From the NCBI GenBank assembly GCA_904063045.1, contig CAJFCJ010000009.1:2418968-2482967 (forward strand): DNA of 64,000 bases, in the 5' to 3' direction. Shown one piece after another: positions 56,847 to 64,000 of the stretch. Under the pieces are notes generated by a model. It ran no database searches, was not told the origin of the DNA, and saw only the letters and a program-made list of their open reading frames with translations. Positions within the stretch are counted from its first letter, which is position 1. Each line of letters begins with the position of its first letter. Source of the stretch: Dimorphilus gyrociliatus. Lineage: Eukaryota; Annelida; Polychaeta; Dinophilidae. Both the position numbers and the translations under genes were made by a program.

Positions 56847-58816
56847 ATGATTCGTGCTAATTTTACTTGTTATCCAGTATTTGCATTAAGTATGAGGAAC
56901 ATTCTACTAATTTTATTAGTTATTGTTGCAAATGTTGCAACTTTGAATCACTATGAAGAAAATTTGATAAAGGCGTTTGCAACGATTGAAAGTGATGAAA
57001 AATTGATGCTAGAATGGAAGCAGAACGTTGAAATGCAAAAGAATTATAAAGTAAATGTTACAAGAGAGAAAATTGTTTTTTGACAATGCTCAACTAAATT
57101 CTTTGTTCTTTTTTTTTTATTGACAGGTTCCCAACTTTCCATTTCAATGTTCGACTCAAAATATGAGTGGCAATCCCCAAAATGGTAGTAAATTAAGTTG
57201 AATAAGGGAAAATAAGCTTTAATTATTTCTTTTTTGCAGTTCACGAATTAAAACCTGGAGATATAAATGCTATTGCTGCTTTTGGTGATTCTGTTACTGT
57301 AAATATCTTCTTATGAAATTTAAACTATTTACTCTTCTAATAATTGTTTTCTTCTACTTTAAATATAGGCTGGAAATGGCATTCACGCTCAAATATTACC
57401 AGAAGTAGCTTTACAAGTTCGCGGAGTGTCTTGGAGGTAGGTCAATATTTGAAATCTTTTATGTAAGAATTTGTAATCTTTTTCGTACTATTTAGTATTG
57501 GAGGAGATAAGTCTCTCGAAGAGCATGTGTATACAATCACAAGTAATTAATTATATGAATATTATATCCGATAATATCGATGATTTCTAATTAAACAGAT
57601 ATTTTAAAAAAGTACAATCCAAATATTAAGGGATATTCAACTGGTATTGGATGGGATTGGGAAGAAAATTCGTGGTTAAATGTTGCTGTTCCTGGAGGAA
57701 AAGCAAGGTTTTTTTTTAGAATATAATATATATATACTGTATATAGTATATTAAATGTAGATAAAATCTTTAATTTAAAATATTTACAGAGATTTCCCAG
57801 ATCAAGCTGATGAATTAATACAAAGATTCAAAAGAGATTCAAGAATCGATTACCTCAATGATTGGAAATTAATAACCCTCTTTGTTGGTGGAAATGATCT
57901 GTGCCAGTATTGCTTTAATAACGTAATAAGCAATTACTTAAAAGCTACTTTAAACTTTATCACTTGTATTTTTATTCTCCTTTTATCAGGAAAGTTCTAG
58001 TCCAGCTAAATTTGTTGATGATTATAGAGTTGCCTTGGACAAATTACACGCAGAAGTTCCAAGAGCTTTGGTTCAAATTGTACCCATGTTTGATGTCAGT
58101 CCCATTCGCCATCTTAGTACTGGCTTTATCTGCGATATATTCCATAGGTATATAATTATTCTATTCATTCTAATTGCGTGTTTGTACTATATAACGCCAT
58201 AAATCTATTTGTATATAATCTTTTATAGTGTTGTGTGCTCTTGTGGAATTAATGAAGAGACAAGGCCTCAATTACGACCTGTGCAATTGGCATACGCTAT
58301 AGGGTTACGAAATCTTATTAGCTCTGGAAGGTACGATACTCGTAATGATTTTACCGTCGTTTATCAACCTTATTTGAGAGATTTGAAACCACCTAGAGAT
58401 GTAAGTATACTATTACATTTGTTATTGTATCTGAATAACTATCAAAACTACTTTGTTAGCCTAATACAGGAGAATATGATAAATCTCTCTTTAGTCCTGA
58501 TTGTTTTCATCCAAATGAAAAAGGACATTCGTACTTTGCAGTAGGCCTCTGGAATCAAATGGTTCGTAGTAATAAAGTTTCTGTATTCTTTATTTTTGTA
58601 TATCCAATTCTTCTTCTTAGTTGGTAAAGGTTGGACAAAAAAGACCTGATGTACAAATTGAAGAGGTTACGGCAATAAATTGCCCTAAACAGGTAATTAA
58701 ATCTTATATTTCTTCAATAATTCTCTAATGTTTTTGTTATCTGTAATACTTTCACTCAGACCGATTACTTGTGGACAAGACTGAATAGTGGAAACGTTCA
58801 CGTGCCAAGAAGATAA
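56847..58816 (+). CDS. PLB1: Secreted phospholipase B1-like GDSL lipase
   Basis: This is an esterase of the PLB1 family, which removes fatty acids from phospholipids and lipids in gut and epidermis. About ten exons with 50-80 bp introns run from ATG at 56847 to a stop at 58816. A signal peptide is present (MRNILLILLVIVANVATLNH, whichever of two ATGs is used). The SGNH blocks are intact: block I AFGDSVTAGNG with the nucleophile Ser, the VPGGKAR block, block III FVGGNDLC, and block V DCFHPNEKGH with the catalytic Asp and His. Also characteristic are CHELKPGDI-type VHELKPGDINAIAAFGD and GIGWDWEENSWLNVAVPG. Vertebrate PLB1 has four tandem units and a membrane anchor; this gene encodes one unit with no visible anchor, as in many invertebrate paralogues. 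Confidence 0.92.
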
Positions 58817-59327
58817 TTATATAAGTTTTATATTAGAAAAGAGACAGCTTCAAATCACATCATTGAAACACGAACTGACGTTTTGAAATTACTTTTTCAT
58901 TTTTTTAGTTGATGACTATTGAGTACATTAAAATTTACTGTAATTTTTTGGCGGGAAAGTCTTATATCTGTAATTATATTGAATTGTATTAAAATGATTT
59001 GAAACAAACAATCTTCTATGATATAAAATATAGTTTTTTATTACATAAATGTTATTTGAGTAATCTATAAAGAAAGCTTAATACCTTTTTCCCTTTAAAA
59101 TTTGTTAAACTACTGGTCACGTGATTATGGACACTACACTTTTGAACAAATTTCGGCGATACAGTTGACTGCCACTGGACCACTAAATTTGCCGAAAAAG
59201 ATATATTTAACGTTATGATTCTGTTATCAGTATACTTAAAAATTGAAATTATAAATCAGTAATAATTTTATAAAGAGAGTTTTATCACTTGATTTCAATA
59301 AGAGTAAAAAATTGACATATTATCGCC
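58817..59327. other. Intergenic region between the phospholipase and RTEL1 genes
   Basis: About 510 bp, AT-rich, with the phospholipase 3' UTR (AATAAA-like signals) and RTEL1 promoter. A GGTCACGTGATTATGG stretch at about 59115 contains a CACGTG E-box. No coding region is supported. Confidence 0.5.
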
Positions 59328-62300
59328 ATGGTGTTAATCTCGATAAACGGTGTTCAAATTAACTTTCCATTTGAACCATATTCTTGTCAGATAAATTATA
59401 TGGAAAAATTGACAGAATGTCTCCAAAAGGTGTTTATCATATTCTTCTTTACAAAAGTTATGATTACTTAAGAATATTCCCTTACAGGAATATAATGGAA
59501 TCTTAGAATCTCCAACGGGAACTGGTAAAACTCTATGTTTGTTATGTGGTACTTTGGCTTGGCTTGAATTGAAGAAGGCTCAAATTCAAAGTAAGAGGAA
59601 TGGCGTCGATAATCCTTTAAATGAAGGAGCCATTCAACTAGAAAAAGATTTAGATGTTGGAGCAGGGATCTGGAATAAGGAAACAAGTAAACATAAGAAA
59701 GAAGAAGAAAGCTACGTAAAATCAGTATATTTTCATTGTAAACCATTTCAGATGCTCCCAAAGTTATATTCGCTTCAAGAACCCACTCTCAATTAGCTCA
59801 GGCTATTCAGGAACTCAAAAGAACAGCATATAAACAGTATATATATAATTCATTCTTGGCTAATTAGATACCAATATTATAATTAAATTGATCCTTCCAG
59901 CTTGAAAGTAGCTATTCTAGGTTCCAGAGATCAGTTGTGTATACATCCTCAAGTATCTCAAGAGCAAAGTAATACTGCGAAAGTTCACATGTGCAGAGCT
60001 AAGGTTCAAAATAAGCAATGCTTTTTCTATAATAATGTAGATGGTAAGAAAATATATTATGAAATATTTCAATGACAAAAACAACATTCGAGATTATTTT
60101 TTAGCAAACGAATCACATTTTATTAATTCAAAAACTGTTCTGGATATTGAAGATTTGACTAAAATGGGAAAAAAATATAGGTAGAGAGATCCTACTCATC
60201 AAATCAATTAGGAATATACTAATATAAAAAGTCTTGCAGAACATGTCCTTATTATACTGCAAAGAAATTAAAAGCTAATGCAGATGTTATCTTCATGCCT
60301 TACAACTATCTTCTAGATCCAAAGGTAATCATTAGGTTAATGGCTATTGCCAACTCTTCTTTTTTCAATGTCTGTAATTTTCTTAATAGCTTAGAAAGAT
60401 GCATGGAGTAGAATTGGCAGGGAATATAGTAATATTTGACGAGGCTCATAATTTGGTTGGTGTCCTTTTTTTCTCTTTAAAATAGCAATTAACCCAACAA
60501 TCAAAATTTACATAGGAATCTATTTGTGAATCGAGTGCATCTACTGAAATAAGTTCAACTGATATTGCCGCATGTGTTCGAGAAATTTCCAACCTATTTA
60601 AACAAATGGAAGATTTTGCAACATTAAGTGAAAGAGATGATATATCTTCATCCGAACTTCCTATGCCTTCCGGTAAGGACGTTATTAAATTGAAGTACCA
60701 AGTTAATAATATACTTATTAAAATGTTGTAGAAGAGAATTTTAACCTGAAAGACCTTTTAGATATCAAAGGTAATAGCTCTGAATAAGATAATTTACTAA
60801 TAAAAGTTAAACTGAGACCTCTCACAAATAATACATGTATATATATCTATATATAGAAAAATTGCTAAAATTGGAAGAATTTATACAAAATGTCAATTTA
60901 ACTAGAGATAATGAATGTATTAAGGGATCCTAGTAAGTATTTATTATTATTTATATATAAATAATCTAATAAGTTAATTATTCTATAAATCTTTATCCTA
61001 TTAACACAGTTTTATTTTTGAATTTCTTGAATACGCCAACATAAGAATAGAATCAAAAGATACTATTCTAAATCTTGTTGATAGTATTTTAACATATACT
61101 TCCTCTCCAAGTTGTAAGTAAACTATTAGTACTTTACTTTGTATATCTATGATAAACATTATTGATTGGATATGCTTGTTTTTAATATCTATATATATAT
61201 ATTTATTGTTGTATTTGTTTTTATAGTTAGTATGAAGAGTCAAATGAGATGTACGGGATTAGGGAAATTTAGTGATTTTTTAAAGGTTATCAATCATTGA
61301 AATATCAAAAAAGAATTGTTTTTTATAATTTTTTATTATAGATTGTATTTAACGATTCACCAATTAAACAAAACGATAAAAGCTTAAAGGAACGAGTTTC
61401 CGCTCATTACAAAGTAAATATCCTTTTCTAAATTTTTTGGCTGTTTGATATTCAGGGTGTAACTGATGTTCATTAATGAGTACTTTTCGCTTTTCATTTC
61501 CATTTCGAAGGTTTTCCTTTGTGAGAAGGTAAAAACGAAAAATAGAGAAGGATTTAGTGCTATGAACTCCGCCCAAGGTGGTAGAACAATATCATACTGG
61601 TGCTTTAATCCTGGTTATGCGATGAAAGAGCTTGTTGATAGAGAAGTTAAATGCATTATACTAACAAGCGGAACGCTTTCTCCTCTATCCTCTTTTAAAA
61701 CGGAGATGGCTATGTTTGTTTAGACTTTGTCTATTTATTGCTAAAATTTACGTTTCTTTTCTCCTCTATAGACCATTCGAAATTGAACTCCAAAACGATC
61801 ACGTCATAGACTCATCTCAAATATTCGTATCTGTAGTAACGAGAGGACCGGATAGTATTCAGCTAAATTCTAAATATACAAATAGAGAGAATGACAAGTA
61901 TAAGTCTTCTTTGGGAAAGACTATAAGTGAGCTTACTGAATAATTAAAACTTTTTATCACGATTTATTTATTAAATACTTATCTATTGAAATTATTAGCA
62001 AACTGCTGTCGCCTGGTTCCTCATGGTGCTCTAGTTTTTTTTCCAAGCTATTACGTAATGGAATCAAATATTAAATTTTGGACTGTAAGTAATTTTTGGG
62101 AATAAACAAACACCAAAATGATGAATGAATAAATGAATTAACTATGTTAATTTTAAAAGGCAGAGAATTCATTTCAAAAACTCGATGGAATTAAGAAAAT
62201 CCACACAGAACCACGAACTAAAAATGAGCTAACAAGCGCAATGAATTCCTACTACGAGCATATTAATAATAAGGTTGGCGGTCTCTTTATGGCCGTTTGT

Positions 62301-64000
62301 CGTGGTAAGGTTAGTTGAATTGTTATAGAAATTTTGACCTTTATTCACCTTATTCCTATATGCCTATTCAAATGAAGGTCAGCGAAGGATTAGATTTTGC
62401 TAATGATAATGGCAGAGCAGTTTTCATTACTGGAATACCATATCCTGCAAAAAACGACCCAAGAGTCGTTCATAAAATGAAGTATTTGGACGAATCAAAT
62501 ATATCAAAGAAACAAGTAGTTACAAAAAAACAACTAGCCTTGAAGCTTTTTATACTTTTTATTTATCTTTATTGAAGGGCTTAACCGGAAACGACTGGTA
62601 TAATTTACAGGCTACTAGGGCTGTTAATCAGGCTATTGGTCGTATTATTCGTCATAAAAATGACTTTGGCGCTATTATTCTATGCGATGAAAGGTTATTT
62701 ATTCAAAATATTATTGTCTATTATCTCTTTTCTAGATCTATTATTTAAATAGATTCGCCGATAAGTCAAGAAGGTCCCAATTACCATTATGGATTCAACC
62801 TAAAGTTCAGGTTATCGATAATTTTGGTACTGTTGTTAAAGAATTAAGGAGCTTTTTTGAAAAAACTAAAGAAATAGTTAATAAAATTTATTTCCTTCCT
62901 TCTCTTTTTCTTTTTAATTAATATTTTTTTAATATAGAAAACAGAAATAAAGAGATCTGTTCCAATTAGCAATGAAGATATTGGAGCTAATAGGACTCTT
63001 GTTGAGAAAAAAATAAAAAGAGAATTTTCCAATTTGCCTGGTGCTTTTGAAAATGTTGATCATCTCAAAGGAGTTGATTTAAACGATGCTACAAAAAGCT
63101 ACGGACACGGGCTCAGATGCGAATCATCTGATTCTATCTTTTCTCCATTTACTGACAAGGTATATTGAAAAGAAACCGAGTGGAATTGTAACGTCTTCCG
63201 TTCTATGCCCTTTATTATTCCCTTATTTTAGGTTTCGACTGATGTTATCAACTTCAGAGACCGTCCTAGAAAGAGAGAAGTAAACATTTATTTTTATCTT
63301 TTTAGGCTAATAAATGCGAAAATTAATTTCTGTTGTTTCTTCTTTTCTCCTGCTAAAAGGGTCAGGAAATTCTACAGCAAGTTCGAACCAAGAAAACAAA
63401 AATTGTCATTAAAGTATACTATAAATAAATTTCCCCTTAAGAATATCGCTTGACCTTTGACCCATATTTCTTTAAAGAGAACCGATAAAAGGGCTAAAAA
63501 TTGCGAAACTGCCGAAGGTTTATTAGGAGCTGTTGGTTGAATAATTTGCATTTGTTATTATTTCTAGAATCTCTTTATCATAGCTCTTTCTCATTTTACA
63601 GTTGAAAGATAACTTGGCTAAGGAAACTTACGATAAATTTAGACGTGAGCTGGATAGTTTTACGAAATCTAAAGACTTTTCAGTCTTTTCAAATGTCCTT
63701 AGAGAGATATTTACTGGAAATAACGCCTTATTTGATGTGTTTAAGGGTAATAGCAATATCTAAATTGTCACCATGATTTTCCGTGGGGATGAGAGATTTT
63801 AAGGGAAGACCCATTTATACAAAATTTCTGCTTTTTTTTTTTCAAAAGGGTTATTCTCATTTTTCCCAACGGAATTTAGGGAAGAATACAATCAATTATT
63901 CAAGAGCATTACTGGAAAAAGACTGGCTATTGATCCTCAAAAAATTAAGAAAAATGAAAATAGCCAGAGTAGTCAAGAAACTAAAAAGGAACCTGACGGA
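59328..64000 (+). CDS. RTEL1: RTEL1 iron-sulphur DNA helicase (3' end beyond window)
   Basis: RTEL1 is an FeS-cluster superfamily 2 helicase that unwinds T-loops, D-loops and G-quadruplexes at telomeres and forks. More than 20 short exons are present from [21 protein letters not shown]. Helicase motifs are clear: Q-like [12 protein letters not shown], Walker [19 protein letters not shown] box IFDEAHNL, and [21 protein letters not shown]. The four FeS-cluster cysteines fall in CIHP, CRAK, CFFYNN and CPYY blocks as in human RTEL1. After [20 protein letters not shown] a Lys-rich linker leads to a harmonin-homology-like helical domain ([40 protein letters not shown]). The gene continues past the window end, so a PIP box or C4C4 domain cannot be judged. 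Confidence 0.95.

Overview
The window is animal nuclear DNA. It is AT-rich, and its protein genes are split by many very short GT-AG introns, mostly about 50-70 bp. I can support 26 protein-coding genes on both strands plus one 5S rRNA gene, roughly one gene per 2.4 kb. The content is purely metazoan: Snail, AKT, Smoothened, a GPR158-like class C receptor, RD3, a tetraspanin, ALIX, and a minor-spliceosome subunit. Short introns, close packing and a full ancestral gene set point to a small-bodied invertebrate with a compact genome. A spiralian such as a miniaturised annelid is my guess, but the sequence does not prove it.

Layout. 0.2-4.6 kb: a Snail zinc-finger gene and an AKT kinase, both forward. 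5.9-12.8 kb: one reverse-strand gene for a previously unrecognised, highly basic disordered protein of about 2174 residues in seven exons. 13.1-19.3 kb: DDX42 (reverse), CHMP4 (forward), RBMX2 (reverse). 19.9-25.1 kb: a forward tandem of THEM6-like, an intronless GPR158-like receptor, and a single-pass EGF/TSP1 receptor that uses a GC-AG intron. 25.3-27.9 kb: 5S rRNA (reverse), TPRKB (reverse), SPT4 (forward), DTWD1 (reverse). 28.3-36.6 kb: ALIX (reverse) and Smoothened (forward), divergent. 36.9-40.1 kb: MRE11 (reverse) and RD3 (forward), divergent. 40.9-44.2 kb: SNRNP25 and SCFD1/Sly1 (forward). 44.6-46.3 kb: RPAP3 (reverse). 48.1-50.3 kb: an acidic protein with a membrane tail and no recognised family. 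50.9-53.9 kb: MED4 (reverse) and RUVBL2 (forward), divergent. 54.2-58.8 kb: an unrecognised 309-residue protein, a tetraspanin and a GDSL phospholipase B (forward). 59.3 kb to the window end: RTEL1 helicase, cut off at its 3' side.

Functional links. Several pairs of genes act in the same machine: CHMP4 and ALIX (ESCRT-III and its adaptor), RPAP3 and RUVBL2 (R2TP chaperone), DDX42, RBMX2 and SNRNP25 (spliceosome), MRE11 and RTEL1 (genome maintenance), TPRKB and DTWD1 (tRNA modification). This may be chance in a dense genome. Many genes are arranged head to head over 240-650 bp, which suggests shared promoters. The main unexplained items are the giant basic protein, the acidic membrane-tailed protein, the 309-residue protein, the EGF/TSP1 receptor, and a CTCF-like motif recurring at gene boundaries.
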